Assembly: GCA_028671895.1 (NCBI GenBank)
Contig: CM053802.1
Coordinates: 34,634,201-34,698,200 of the forward strand
Direction of reading: 5' to 3'
DNA length: 64,000 nucleotides
Origin: Oenanthe sinensis
Taxonomy: Eukaryota; Streptophyta; Magnoliopsida; Apiales; Apiaceae
Within the stretch, counting starts at the first letter, position 1; every line of letters begins with the position of its first letter. Positions 35,387-46,935 of the stretch are shown here, piece by piece. The notes below the pieces were generated by a model, which worked only from the letters and a program-made list of their open reading frames with translations, was not told the origin of the DNA and did not search any database. The translations under genes were made by a program, and so were the position numbers.

Positions 35387-36093
35387 TGTTATAGAAGGGG
35401 GGTTGAATACAACTCGATTAATTATTAAAGATTCTTGCTAACAATAACAAGAATAAAAATTAATTAGTTAGAGATGCAAACAAACTAAGTAGATAAAATG
35501 ACAAAGTGTTTAAACTTCAAAACTTAATTTTATTAATTATTGTTTTGCTGCAACTGTTTGGAAAATAATTCCAACTTCGATAGAAACAATAACAATGAGT
35601 TTGCTAATGTTTCTATGCTTGAGAAAATTCTAGCTCAGTTGCATAAGAGAAAGTACTTGTGCGATATGTGTATACACATATCCCACTTACAAGTGTACTT
35701 TCCCTTGTTCCTAGAACAAAATATGAAATAGAAACTTTGCTTTTTCCATTCAAATTTGTCTTCAAATTGCAGTAGTAGACTTGACATACTAGATAGTAAT
35801 GTCAAAATCATTCCTTGTATTTTTACTATCTAGTATGCTACTTGAAATAGACTGTCAGCTTCACTAAAAGTTTACTGTCAACTTTTAGCTTCCCTTTGGT
35901 GACAGTATCTTTGGCTCCACATGTTCTGCTGTCAAGCTTGATAGTCTTCTAAAATATACTGTCTCCAAAGCTACTATCAACTATCCCCGCTAATGTTGCT
36001 GTCAACTATCCCCGCTAAAGTTGCTGTCAGAAAAACATGTTGTCTTCAAATCTTCATTCTCCACCAAATTTATTGTCAATGGAATAGTTGCTG
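35387..36093 (-). repeat. Putative 3' LTR of Tat element G, left part
   Basis: The plus strand opens TGTTATAGAAGGGGGG and TTGAATACAAC, the reversed end of an LTR. The sequence is rich in ACTGTCA words and carries 25-bp repeats near 35974-36020 and the first of two 67-bp repeats (36027-36093). It resumes at 60021 after element E. Strand and position fit the 3' LTR of the minus-strand Tat element whose pol begins near 61990. A remnant Sirevirus-like LTR is the alternative, because its end resembles those of D and F. Confidence 0.5.
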
Positions 36094-36537
36094 TGTGATG
36101 CCCTCCCGACCCGGGGTCTAGATCGGGGAGTCACTAACACTCTATCTGCATGCACCCTAAATAACAATAACAGAAAATACGCATATACACGACCTCGACT
36201 ACTACCCTGGACCTTTCAAGGTAATGGTATGAAACAAGCACACATCTACATTCATTTACATTTACATTTATAATAACAAAATAATATTATTACAACTTCT
36301 CCAACATCTCAAAATCTACTAATAAAAGTACACCAATAAATTTATAAAAATCAAACAGTACTTTAATTTAGCATAAAAATCAATTAATCACTTTAATAAA
36401 TCACTTAAACACATTGTGGTCAAACAGGCAGTCAACTAGACATATAAAATGACCACATACCACATCTTATCACATTGGAGCACAAAAATAATTTAACTCA
36501 TATTAGTTAAATATATATAAATATCTCAATCGTTACA
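36094..36537 (-). repeat. Element E 3' LTR with large internal deletion
   Basis: The 444-bp remnant joins the two ends of the 3,614-bp LTR. Positions 36094-36330 match 56402-56641, and 36333-36537 match 59808-60015. The missing part is about 3.17 kb. Both termini, TGTAACGATTG and GGCATCACA, are intact. Confidence 0.92.
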
Positions 36538-36549
36538 TTCTCTCCTTTT
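36538..36549 (-). other. Element E polypurine tract
   Basis: AAAAGGAGAGAA on the minus strand directly precedes the 3' LTR start TGTAACG. It is the plus-strand primer site. Confidence 0.8.
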
Positions 36550-36559
36550 ATAAGGATTC

Positions 36560-37500
36560 TGTCCCCAGAATCAGCCTAAGTAAACAAGTAGTGATACTTT
36601 TCAAGCATTTCACTCTCAAGTTCCCATGTGGATTCCTCAACTCGAGGATTTCTTCACAAAACCTTAACAAGCCTAACAGATTTATTCCTTAAAACCTTAT
36701 CCTTACGGTCCTGAATCGCTACAGGTTGTTCTACATAAGACAAATCGGGTTGAATCTCCAGGAGTTCATACTCTATTACATGACTCATATCAGGGTTATA
36801 CTTTATAAGCATAGATATGTGAAAAATAATGTGTATATGCTGCATCTGCGGTGGTAGAGCCAATTCATACGCGACTTTCCCAACTCACTTCAAAACTTCA
36901 AAAGGTCCTATATATCTTGGACTAAGCTTTCCTTTCTTGCCAAATCTGCTAACACCTTTCCATGGAGAAACTTCTGCCAAAATCTTGAATTAAACCTTGG
37001 ATCTCTGTCGGATACAATCGATACAGGAACGCCATGTTGCATAACAATCTCTTTCAGGTACAAATGAACCAACTTGTCTAGTGAAAATCTCTCGGCTGAT
37101 TTGGTTAATCTATCAATTATCACCCAAATAGCATCATGTTTAGCCTTTGTCCTTGGCAATCCCACTACAAAGTCCATAGCAAGATTTTCCCATTTCCATT
37201 CTGGAATTTCTAACGGTTAAAGTAATCCACCGGGTCTCTGATGTTCAGCTTTGACTCTCTGGCACGTATAACACTTGCTAATCCAATCCGCTACATCCCT
37301 TTTCATGCTGGGCCACCAAAAATTTTCTTTCAAATCCTTATACATTTTTGTACTTCCTGGATGGATTGAGAATCTTGAACTGTGCGCATCGCGCAAAATT
37401 TCATCCCTCAATTCCTTAACATTGGGAATCCATACACGTGAAGAATATCTTAAAATGCCTTTATCGTCCTTTTGACTTCTTAACTCTTCTCCCGTCAATT
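36560..37500 (-). pseudogene. Element E integrase and chromodomain remnant
   Basis: The zinc-binding N-terminus at 37217-37498 has HPGSTKMYKDL and CYTCQRVK. The core start at 36908-37177 has MDFVVGLPRTK (first Asp) and IVSDRDPRF (second Asp). The frame breaks after SRFWQKF, and the region with the catalytic Glu is deleted. A chromodomain tail follows at 36560-36770 (VQDRKDKVLRNK-like wording, then STWELES). Chromodomains at the end of integrase define chromoviruses; they guide insertion to heterochromatin. A stop lies inside the chromodomain. Confidence 0.85.
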
Positions 37501-39500
37501 GAGCTCTGTCTTGTATTAGTACTTATTCCTGACATTGCTTGATCTTCTCCAACAACTCTGGCTGGAAAGTCATTGTATATACCATCTCTTCTACTGAATC
37601 AGAACTACATACTTCTATTTCCAACCTTTCAATTTCTTTGATTAACTCTTCAGATGAGATCATTATATTCAATCTCTCCTTTCTACTTAAAGCATCTGCC
37701 ACAACATTTGCCTTTCCTGGATGATAGTTAATCGTGCAGTCGTAGTCTTTAATCAATTCCAACCATCTTCTCTGTCTCATGTTCAGCTCTTTCTGAGTAA
37801 AGATGTACTTCAAACTTTTGTGATCAGTGTAAATCTCACACTTTTCTCCATACAAGTAGTGCCTCCATATCTTCAGTGCAAACACAATAGCAGCTAATTC
37901 TAGATCATGTGTGGGATACTTCAATTCATGAGGTCTTAACTGCCTGGAAGCATACGCAATTACCTTTCCGTGTTGCATCAAAACACATCCCAAGCCTTTG
38001 TGAGAAGCGTCACTGTAGATAACAAAATTCCCTTGATCGTCAGGTAATACCAACACTGGTGCAGACACTAATCTCCGCTTTAGTTCTTTGAAACTTTCTT
38101 CACACTTTTCATTCCACACAAACTTTTCATTCTTCCTGGTCAACTTGGTCAGAGGGGTAGCTATCTTTGAAAAATCTTGAACAAATCTTCGATAGTATAC
38201 CGCTAATCCCAGAAAACTTCTTACTTCTGTTGGAGTTCTTGGTATTTCCCACTTCATTACTGCTTCTATCTTTGCAGGATCAACTTTGATGCCTTCGTTG
38301 CTGACAACATGTCCTAGGAATTGTACTTCCTTTAGCCAAAATTCACATTTAGAAAACTTTGCATACAGCTTTTTCCTTTCTTAAAATCTCTAAAGCAATT
38401 CTCAAGTGTTCAGCATGTTCTTCCTCCGACTTTGAATATATCAGGATGTCGTCGATAAATACAATCACAAATTTGTTCAAATACTTTTTAAAAACTCTGT
38501 TAATCAAATTCATAAACGCCGCTGGAGCATTCGTCAATCCAAAAGCCATAACCAAAAATTCGTAGTGTCCATACCTCGTTCTGAACGCTGTTTTAGATAT
38601 ATCCTCAGGTTTAATCTTGAGTTGATGGTATGCGAACCTTAAGTCAATTTTGGAAAAACATACGGCTCCTTTCAACTAGTCAAATAGATCGTCGATTCTT
38701 GGCAACGGGTACTTGTTCTTGATAGTCAACTTGTTTAACTCTCGATAATCTATACACAATCTCATACTTCCATCTTTCCTCTTTACAAACATCACTGGTG
38801 CTCCCCATGGGGACACACTAGGCTTTATAACACCCTTATCTAGAAGATCTTGTATTTGACTTGCCAACTCTTTCATCTCAACAGGTGCCATCCTATATGG
38901 AGCTTTAGAAACTGGCTCGGTGCCTGGGGCTAAATCAATAGAAAATTCGATTTCTCTATCGGGAGGTAAACCTGACAATTCGTCTGGAAACACGTCGAGA
39001 AATTCATTGACTATGGGAACATCCTCTATTTGTATTGGCTTCTTCTTAGTATCTACTACATAGGCTAAGTAAGCCTCACATCCTTGACGCAAAAATCTCT
39101 TCGCCTGAATGATATTCAGAAACTTCTTAACTTGCCTGGTGCCTCGAAATTCAACTTCCTTACCTTCTGGGGTTTTCACTTTTAACTTCTTATTTCTACA
39201 ATCTATCTGAGCCTCGTACTCTGATAACCAATCCATTCCTAGGATTACATCAAATTCACCTAACTTAAAAGGTATCAAGTTAGCGAGAAAATGACAACTG
39301 CCTATTTCAATATCAAACTTAGGACAAACTTGACTCACTGGGATCTTTGCCTGATTGGCTACTTCTATAACCAAGGCTTGTTCCAAAGGTTGAACTTCAC
39401 ATTGTAATTTACCAATAAATTCTTGAGATATAAAAGACTTAGTAGCTCCAGAATCAATCAACACACTAGCTTGAACTGAATTAACAGGAAGTGTACCTGA
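37501..39500 (-). pseudogene. Element E protease, reverse transcriptase and RNase H remnant
   Basis: Protease has LIDSGATKSFIS near 39435-39470. Reverse transcriptase begins near 38900 (KRKDGSMRLCIDYRELN). A TAG at 38676-38678 interrupts it just before LKGA, and it goes on with the catalytic FIDDILIYS near 38460. A frameshift near 38370 follows. The connection and RNase H lie at 37523-38257 (FVIYSDASHKGLG, YTDHKSLKYIF, NVVADALSR). The wording is Tekay/Del type. At least one stop and one frameshift disable it. Confidence 0.9.
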
Positions 39501-40178
39501 AATCACATCCACATCTTGGACAGCTTCTCTCTGGGTCATATTGAAAGTTCTTGCTCTAGTTTGTGGTACTGAAGATTGCGATGGAGTTCCAGCTATCCTG
39601 AGAACATTTGTAGTCTGAGTAGGCTCATTGCACTCTCTTGCTATATGGCCTAGCTTGCCACACTTGTAACACTTGATTCCAGACTTCTGAATTTGACTCT
39701 GAGTCTGACTATTACATTCTACAGCATAGTGTCCCTTCTTGTTGTACTTGAAACAAGTAACATTTGGCTTATAACACACTCTGGAATGCTTCTTCCACAA
39801 GTCTTATATTCAGGAACATATTGTCTTATTGCCTTCTGCTGATTGAAACCTTGGGCTCTACTATTCTGTCCTCCTCGTCCTCCGTTACCATTCTTAAATT
39901 GCTGAAAGTCACTCTTCTGACCTTCTGATCTTCTGTTGAACTTGCTTCTGAAATTACTTTGTCCTTGGCGTTCTCCTCTAGCCCCAAACTTCCTCTTCTT
40001 TTTATCCTTTTCCTTTTGAGACATATCACTTTCATTTTCCACAATCATTGCATTCTGAACAATTGTGGCAAAGCTCTGTAGCTCAAAAACTGCCACTCTG
40101 CTTCGAATCCATGGCCTCAAGCCCTGCTAAAATCTTTTGGCCTTCTTCACATCAGTATTTACAAACTCCGGTACAAAC
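39501..40178 (-). pseudogene. Element E gag, C-terminal part with zinc knuckles
   Basis: Downstream of the F insertion the gag tail is Gln/Asn/Arg/Gly rich. One degenerate knuckle (CFKYNKKGHYAVEC, second Cys replaced by Tyr) lies near 39715-39755. An intact one (CYKCGKLGHIAREC) lies at about 39630-39671. A frameshift lies near 39800. The N-terminal part is at 54775-55292. Confidence 0.85.
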
Positions 40179-41434
40179 TGTTAGGTCCAAAGTGTTGTAG
40201 AGGGGGGGGTGAATACAACTGTTTAAAATTTATGAGAGAATAAACAATGTGCAAGTAATAAATGATGACTCAGAATTTCAAGAATATATCATTATATTCA
40301 TTGATGGATTTGCTACAACATTCATAAAAGCATCATGATCAGTTGAACAATAAATACAGCAATTAAAGCTAGATTCAACTGATCCTCTCTCTCTCACTTT
40401 TTGTTTTACAGTAAATGCTCTCTCTTAAAAATTATCGTTTAAAATACAGAGATACAAGTTACTTCTAAAAATAAAAACAAAGTGCTGCTTTTATAATGTC
40501 ATGTAGTCTTGATCTTGTCCTTTTTGTGTACGTGGCCCAATCAGGACTTCGACAACAAAAAGTACTTTCCCAACAACTCTGGATCAACCGTTCACAATAA
40601 GCCACTTGTCCCTTGAACATTAAATGTTACATTTCTACCCGCATCTCGATCTTCGCCTGGACCCATCTCGATCTCGATCTGTGAAAATCTCGATCTCGAT
40701 CTGTGAAAATCTCGATCTCGATCTGGGAAAATCTCGATCTCGATCTGTGAAAATCTCGATCTCGATCTGGGAGAATCTCGATCTCGATCTATCGCCTGGA
40801 TCGAGATTTGCCTTTGCAGTGTTTTACTTCACTTGTAAATCTCGATCCGCATCTCGATCTGCTGTGGATCGACATTTGCCTTGGCAAATATGCACACATC
40901 CAATGTTGACCTTCTTTAGTGACTAATTGAGAATTAACCTTTGTGAGCAAGTTTCCTTAGCTTCTTCAATTTCTTTTCCTCACTCAATTCAAATGAGATC
41001 TTCTATTACTGACACGAACTTGCCTCCAATGTCCTGACACTTGATGCAATGGTCTGGTTCATAAGTGACTAGTCTTGTAGGGGTTCTTGCTTCTGAATGT
41101 CAGTTCTCATTTGTTGATTAACCTTTACATTATCCAGATGTTGATATACATTACATGAAATCACTTTGGCCTTCTTGATACTTCCTTGACATTAATTTGA
41201 TTCTCCATTAGATAAGTTAGGGCATGAGCAATACTCAGATTGAACTTCTTCTCACTTATGCATCCTTGATTAACCAAATTAGTTACTTGTAGTTACCAAG
41301 TATCATTACCATTTCTTCAGTTGATTGATTCCATGTGCTTCTTCAGTTTCTCTTGTTTTGCTGTTGTTTTATCTTTTACTTAGTTGAGTTACAAAATAAT
41401 TAAGTGTTACAAGTTAGTACACCTATGCCTTTCA
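40179..41434 (-). repeat. Element F 3' LTR
   Basis: The 1,256-bp LTR runs from TGAAAGGCATAGG at 41434 (minus strand) to CCTAACA at 40179. It carries an array of about seven GATCGA-type units (40640-40805) and a TATA box at 40490-40496. It is shorter than the D LTRs mainly because of fewer array units. Confidence 0.96.
40640..40805 (-). repeat. LTR tandem array of about 22-bp units (F, 3' LTR)
   Basis: The units are GATCTCGATCTCGATTT types separated by TGTGAAAA or TGGGAAAA on the plus strand. The array is identical to that of the 5' LTR (53972-54137). It is related to, but spaced differently from, the array in D. Confidence 0.88.
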
Positions 41435-41448
41435 ATCTCCCCCTATTT
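41435..41448 (-). other. Element F polypurine tract
   Basis: AAATAGGGGGAGAT on the minus strand immediately precedes the 3' LTR. It is the same core as in D. The 460 bp from here to the ORF3 stop hold no gene. Confidence 0.9.
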
Positions 41449-41908
41449 GATTGTCTAACAATGACAACCAAATTCACAATGAGGATAACTCAACTAAACA
41501 GGGACTGAAAAAGATAAAATAACATTCATAAAAGATCATGTCAACTTGCATAATGCTTGGCTTGATTAATTAACTTCATGTCTATTACTGATACTTCAAG
41601 TGCCAAAATTGGACACCTGTTGGCTCGATTAAATGGCTTCATGCTCTTCTAGAGATTTTCTCTAAGTACTTTAAGAGCACGGTCCACTCAATCTTCAATT
41701 ATCCTTCTGAAGTCCTTTTAGCAGTATTACCACCGCCGAACTTCGCGAAATAATTGATGCCTTATATAAACCAGTTTCAAGACACTTAGCTAACTAACTT
41801 CTACCTTACACTACACAAGACAACAGATAATATATTTTTACAATGCAGGAAAACAAGAAAACAAATTATAACGCAAAGAAACATTACAAGCATGATACAT
41901 TAAAACTT

Positions 41909-44900
41909 TTATTTCTTGCGCTCCTCTTCCTCACGAGCTTTCTTCTTGGCTGCTTTTTCTTTCTTCATGAACTCAGGGTTGCAGACTTCATCCATTCTTT
42001 TCTTGAGAAGATTAAGTCCTTCTGCTTCCACATGATTTCTGATCTTGTAATTTCGAAACAACCTCAACCACCTTTCAACCATGCTGCGAGTGGTAAGCTT
42101 CGTGGGAATGTCTTCAAACCTCAGCTTTGTGACTTTGTCAGGGTACCCCTTTTCCCCTTTCTTCCGTATGACCAGCTGCTTAGGGTATCCAATGACAATA
42201 GCGGTGGTGCATTGCTGTAGCCTCTGAATATCAAGTTGTTGTCTTCTCTTACAGAAGTTATCAAACGTGACCCTCAGATAATCCTGATCAAACTCGTCAA
42301 TATCATCCATCTCCTCAATCAATTCTCTTATACTACACAGTGTTTCATGACTGTGTTCTGCAAAGATGTCGTACTTGATTTCAATGATGGTTTCCACCTT
42401 ATGCTTGTCTGTATAGATCAGCAGATCATTCTCATTCTCAGCTTTGCTCTTGACAAACTTGACATTTGCACTAACCACTGCACTAGCTTCCTTTCTTATT
42501 TCCCCTTCTTCTGGAATGTCTATCCTTGGATCTCCGTATCTTTGCACATGCTCTCTTATTGCCTCGTTTTGCAGCTCGAATGCATAGTCTTCAGATTCCT
42601 TCTTAACCACTGGTAGTGTAGCTTCAGGCAACTTGTATCTAGAATCTTGCCTTCTTATCAGCTTCTCCAAGTCCTTAGCCACCAGCTTCTTTTCCTTTGT
42701 TAGAAAACCCTTAGAGAGAACTAGCTTTGCAACTGCCTTCAGCACATTTCCGCTCGGAGTTAGTTTCGAATCATGCAGATTTACGATCCTCAAGACCTTG
42801 TCATGGACATATCTGATCTGGTAGGGATTTAGAATGATGTCAACCCCTCTGTCTTCAGCCATCTTCAACAATTTCTCCTTAAACAGCACTCCAGTCTTGA
42901 CAGAGGTGTCTACCTTGTGAGCGAATTCTACCAGTTCACTTGCACCCCTTTCATGGAAGAAAGCTTCATCGACCATACACGGCCCGATTTTTGTTATGGG
43001 TGTCCAAGTGATCATCAGATTCCATGCCTTCTCCTTGAATATGACTTGTACGGAGGTGCATCCCTGTCTTATGCAATTTAGATAATTCAGCAGCCCAGGG
43101 TTTAGATTTTCTAGCTTATGAAGAAGAAAGCTCAATCTTCCTGAGTCATGAGCATAGGCTCTTGGTCCAGCTAAGGCTTCTCTAGCCTTGTCCCACTCGG
43201 GACCTTCCCTCCTTATGTCAGCCTGGACCTTAGGATCATTGATCTTTTTCATTTCAAACTCATGCTGAGTTTTCTGAGCCGCTCTCTTCTCCTTTGCCAT
43301 TAGTTCTTTTTCAACTATCCCTTGTAGAATTTCTTCATTTACTCTTTCTCTGGCTTCCCTGAAAATCTCTCCTTGCATCTCCGCTTCATCAACTTCTTCT
43401 TCTGGAACATGCTCGTCAGCAACCGAGTGGTCTCCTGCATCACCTGCAACTCCTGCGCCAGATCCGCCAGGATTTAGACCTCTTTCTTGTTCCCATTCTC
43501 TTGCTCGTTGCTCGAGTCTCGACCTCCTTGCCACTAAGGCTTCTACATCCATCTCGTCATCATCAGAATCTTCAATAAAGTCTCCCATAAATGTATCAAC
43601 AAGAGGTGTTTCTTTCTCAGCTTCTTCTTCAGCTACCATCTTCTGCTTGCCTTTGTCCTTAAGAGCCGGTTGAGCCTCCTCCACCTTTTCACCAGATTTG
43701 TTTGAGGACTCGATCACCGGACCCTTACTAGTCAGCTTTTTCAGACCCTGATCCTCTTTCTCCCCCTTAGGTGTGTTATCCTCATCAGGAGCATCATCAT
43801 CATTATTATCGTCATCACCACCACCAGTTGAAGGACCAGGTCCATCCTTGTTACGTCCAAAGACAGCATCAAGTAGTTCATGCAGTTTCGTCCAAACCTG
43901 AGACATGCCATAAGTGACATCATCTACTGACCTCCCGACCTCCACCTGTGCCAATCCGAGATTGTTTATCTTGTCAATCATCTGATTTTGGACGGCAATC
44001 AGGTTCTCCATGAACTGAGCTCCAACCTCCAATCTTCCAGAGTGAGAAGAGACAGCAGCAGTAACACCAGCAACTCCAGCCTCCAAAGCCTCCACTTTCT
44101 TCACTAGATCCTGCAATTTGGGGGACGGTGTTTGGCTTGGGTTAGACTGTTTACTCTCGCCGGGTTCTGTTTCACTCAAGATCCCTAAAAAGAAGGGATC
44201 TACTCTCCCTGTCTCTCCCTCGTGTTTAGAGCCTAACAGTACTAGAGCCTCATCCACTAATCGCTGGGGACTAGCGGTGAGTTGGTCGGCGATATCGGTC
44301 AGTGAGACTGAGCCTTTAAGCGCTGTGTCTACGACGGGAGATGACGTTATGACCATGTCATCCCCTTGTTCACTTAGAACCTTTTCTGGTTCGCTGGGCT
44401 GTTCTGGAGGCGTAGACCCACCAGTCACCAGATGTCGTTGCTCTGCAAGCAACTTGTTTTCTGATTTAGATGAGGAAGCGTCATCCGTACTGGATTCGAC
44501 AGACTCTTCCTCATTAAAACTGCCTGAGATACTAGTATCAGAAGTGCTAGTCTCAGTTTGCCATTCCCCTTCCGAGAAATTGCTCAAAGAGCCCTGAGCG
44601 GACAACTCAGGGAAGGTAGGGCCAGCTCCTATTGGCTGTTGAGATGGACCCCCTTCTTGACTCTCACCAACATGCCTAGGCGAGTGCGAATGTGTTGAAA
44701 TGATTTGGAGAGGAGAGCCACCAGCGTGAGGTGTGGTGGCTGTGAGAGGTGAACTAGCCTTAACAGGTTGTGCAGTTGCCACTGGGTTTGAATCCACCTT
44801 TTGCTTCTTTGAAGGTGGCAGAGCTGCTGAAGTGACTACTCTCTCAACTCCTACACTCCCTCCACTCGAATCACTCGACTCAGATAAGCTTGCCTTCCTT

Positions 44901-46039
44901 TTATCACCAGTTTTAGGGCTGGCTGAACGTTTATGAACAGAAGGGCTTGCAGCCTGGGATAGAGCCTGGGGGTTTTCAGGCCCACGGCTGTAGAAAACAG
45001 GTTGAATTGATGATTGATCAAGATTAGCAAGAATAGGTACCTGACTAAGAAGATCGTCATCCTTGTCAGCTCCAGCTTCTGCAACATTTGCCTCGGCCAT
45101 ATCAACATCCATTCTTGCTTGTTCCAAAGTTCTAGGCACTGGATCTCCACCTTCAGCTTCGTTACCGCTACTCTCAGCTTCTACTACAGTAAACTGAGAA
45201 ACATGCCTCCTAGCATACTCATCTTGCAGATCCTGGAAGTACGGAGTCAGGCGCAACTCAAAAAGTCTTGACTTTTGCTGGGTTTCCATGGTGGAGATAC
45301 TCTTTAGAGTCATATCAAAACATGCCATCCTTTCAGAGCCTTGAAATATTCTTCTGTGTTCCTCTGAAAGGACGTCATCCAGAACAATCTGAAGAAATCT
45401 TGGCATCCAGCATTTGACTGGACCATCTTCTGGATTCCTTGAGGCATTTTTCTCCAATGCCCACCTCTCATGTAACTGAATCAACAGATGTTTGCCCACA
45501 TTCACTCTCCTGTTGTTTGCCACTCCATATAGTATTACCCGGCAGCTGTTGTTCATTGGCCTGTAGTCTTTGTCTTTTGGGAACATGCAGCGCTGAATGG
45601 CCTGAACTACATAATCCCACTCAGCTGGTAGCATACCGGTGTTAACCTTTGTTACCTTGATAGGACCCGTGGGAGGGCGACAACCTATCTCCGTGAATAA
45701 TTGCAACATATCCTCCATAGTGGGTTCCGGAGCATAATCTTCTGTAGGAAGCCCGAGTAACTCATTGAACTTCCGCAGACTGACTTCATATTTGACACCA
45801 CCAATAGTAAAGGATAGTCCTGTTGGATTGGCTTTTCCACCCTGAATCTCTAGTGTAGAGTAAGCAGCTTGAAGGGCTTCGACATTCAGGATGGGAGAGG
45901 CGGTTAACGCGTGACTTATGATTGATGTGTTGTTGAGGGATTCAATCCAGAACTGATAGTGAATAAATCTACCAGTTGCTCGATCAGCAGAGAGATTAAC
46001 ATAGTTGGTCTTGGGAATTGTGAAATTTGGGTTTGCCAT
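41909..46039 (-). CDS. Sirevirus F third ORF, 1,376 codons, intact; function unknown
   Basis: The ATG at 46039 (context AAAATGGCAAACC) is conserved in D. It lies in the place of the envelope-like ORF of some Sireviruses. An N-terminal globular region (1 to about 310) has ISGVKYEVSLRK-like wording. A long Ser/Pro/acidic linker includes PPSKKQKV at about 408-415, a good monopartite nuclear-localisation candidate. A coiled-coil-like segment lies at about 644-730, then an Asp/Asn-rich acidic run. A Lys/Glu-rich helical stretch (about 890-960), a second globular region and a very basic C-terminus (KKAREEEERKK) follow. No signal peptide, membrane helix or glycoprotein feature is visible, so an envelope role is not supported. 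It is far longer than a typical envelope-like ORF. The frame could also open further upstream, but without an ATG. Confidence 0.88.
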   Translation of the reverse strand: MANPNFTIPKTNYVNLSADRATGRFIHYQFWIESLNNTSIISHALTASPILNVEALQAAYSTLEIQGGKANPTGLSFTIGGVKYEVSLRKFNELLGLPTEDYAPEPTMEDMLQLFTEIGCRPPTGPIKVTKVNTGMLPAEWDYVVQAIQRCMFPKDKDYRPMNNSCRVILYGVANNRRVNVGKHLLIQLHERWALEKNASRNPEDGPVKCWMPRFLQIVLDDVLSEEHRRIFQGSERMACFDMTLKSISTMETQQKSRLFELRLTPYFQDLQDEYARRHVSQFTVVEAESSGNEAEGGDPVPRTLEQARMDVDMAEANVAEAGADKDDDLLSQVPILANLDQSSIQPVFYSRGPENPQALSQAASPSVHKRSASPKTGDKRKASLSESSDSSGGSVGVERVVTSAALPPSKKQKVDSNPVATAQPVKASSPLTATTPHAGGSPLQIISTHSHSPRHVGESQEGGPSQQPIGAGPTFPELSAQGSLSNFSEGEWQTETSTSDTSISGSFNEEESVESSTDDASSSKSENKLLAEQRHLVTGGSTPPEQPSEPEKVLSEQGDDMVITSSPVVDTALKGSVSLTDIADQLTASPQRLVDEALVLLGSKHEGETGRVDPFFLGILSETEPGESKQSNPSQTPSPKLQDLVKKVEALEAGVAGVTAAVSSHSGRLEVGAQFMENLIAVQNQMIDKINNLGLAQVEVGRSVDDVTYGMSQVWTKLHELLDAVFGRNKDGPGPSTGGGDDDNNDDDAPDEDNTPKGEKEDQGLKKLTSKGPVIESSNKSGEKVEEAQPALKDKGKQKMVAEEEAEKETPLVDTFMGDFIEDSDDDEMDVEALVARRSRLEQRAREWEQERGLNPGGSGAGVAGDAGDHSVADEHVPEEEVDEAEMQGEIFREARERVNEEILQGIVEKELMAKEKRAAQKTQHEFEMKKINDPKVQADIRREGPEWDKAREALAGPRAYAHDSGRLSFLLHKLENLNPGLLNYLNCIRQGCTSVQVIFKEKAWNLMITWTPITKIGPCMVDEAFFHERGASELVEFAHKVDTSVKTGVLFKEKLLKMAEDRGVDIILNPYQIRYVHDKVLRIVNLHDSKLTPSGNVLKAVAKLVLSKGFLTKEKKLVAKDLEKLIRRQDSRYKLPEATLPVVKKESEDYAFELQNEAIREHVQRYGDPRIDIPEEGEIRKEASAVVSANVKFVKSKAENENDLLIYTDKHKVETIIEIKYDIFAEHSHETLCSIRELIEEMDDIDEFDQDYLRVTFDNFCKRRQQLDIQRLQQCTTAIVIGYPKQLVIRKKGEKGYPDKVTKLRFEDIPTKLTTRSMVERWLRLFRNYKIRNHVEAEGLNLLKKRMDEVCNPEFMKKEKAAKKKAREEEERKK

Positions 46040-46673
46040 TTTAAAGTTGTGTTTGAGAAAAGAAATGTTCTGAAATGGTTTGGCAATGGAAATTTTTAGA
46101 GAACAAGTTCTAAATTTAAACAACAAAAAAACGTACACGAACCCCACTAATTACCCCACGTAATTAGTGACACAAATTAAAACAAATTAACTGCCCACTA
46201 ATGACCACTTAACTCCCCACTAATGATTGACGGTTGAGTTTTCGAAAATTAAAGTGAACAGCCGTTACAAAATAAATTATTTTTCCAGAAAAACCACAAA
46301 TACGGCGGTAAAGTTGCACTTTAAGGATTAACCAGTAGTACTCACAACTATTTTGCTCAAGAACACAAAAGTACTTAAGAATAAGAAAGCACGAAACAAA
46401 AACCAAACTCACTCGAATGAAGAAGAAAACTAAAGAACTAATTACAAGAACAGTAATAACGATAAAAACGACGCAAGAAGTTCAACAGTTGTAAACAAAA
46501 TTTTAGCAGAGTTTCGTTTTAGTTATTGATGCTTTTAAGTAACAGTTAGTGATTTTTGTTTAAGAAAATCACAAGAAAACTTGATGTAATGTATGTATAC
46601 GCGAGTGTATATGAAGAGCTTAAGCTTTTGGAGAGAAAGAAAGTTAATGTAAATAATGAACAGCCTTTTTAAT

Positions 46674-46687
46674 GCTATAATATATAC
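46674..46687 (-). promoter_or_regulatory. Candidate internal promoter for ORF3 (F)
   Basis: GTATATATTATAGC on the minus strand is conserved with 13300-13313 in D, about 640 bp upstream of the ORF3 ATG. The role is inferred from position only. Confidence 0.3.
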
Positions 46688-46727
46688 CTGCACGCCTAAA
46701 AAAAATGACTGAAAAGACACGTCACAT

Positions 46728-46935
46728 CTCGATCTCGAGATCCGCATCTCGATCCTCATCTAGATGTCGATCTAGATGTCGATCTCGATCCGCATCTCGA
46801 TCTACATCTAGATGTCGATCTTGATGTCGATCTCGATCCGCATCTCGATCTACATCTAGATGTCGATCTGGATGTCGATCTCGATCCGCATCTCGATCTA
46901 CATCTCGATGTCGATCTTGATGTGGATAGATCGAG
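46728..46935 (-). repeat. 48-bp tandem repeat upstream of ORF3 (F)
   Basis: Three units plus edges, built of the same words as in D (13086-13262), which has one unit less. The length difference is exactly 48 bp. Confidence 0.88.

Noticed and set aside
35387..36093. Assignment of this LTR-like sequence to a Sirevirus
   Set aside because: Its end with a G-run resembles Sirevirus LTR ends, but no Sirevirus body adjoins it, while strand and place fit element G. Kept only as an alternative.
44118..44597. 159-codon ORF opposite to the third ORF of F (and 15385-15864 in D)
   Set aside because: It is a shadow of ORF3; its Ser-rich composition follows from the antisense of the Ser/acidic linker.
41909..46039. 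Third ORF as a viral envelope glycoprotein
   Set aside because: I see no signal peptide, membrane helix or cysteine-rich ectodomain; only its genomic position recalls envelope-like ORFs.
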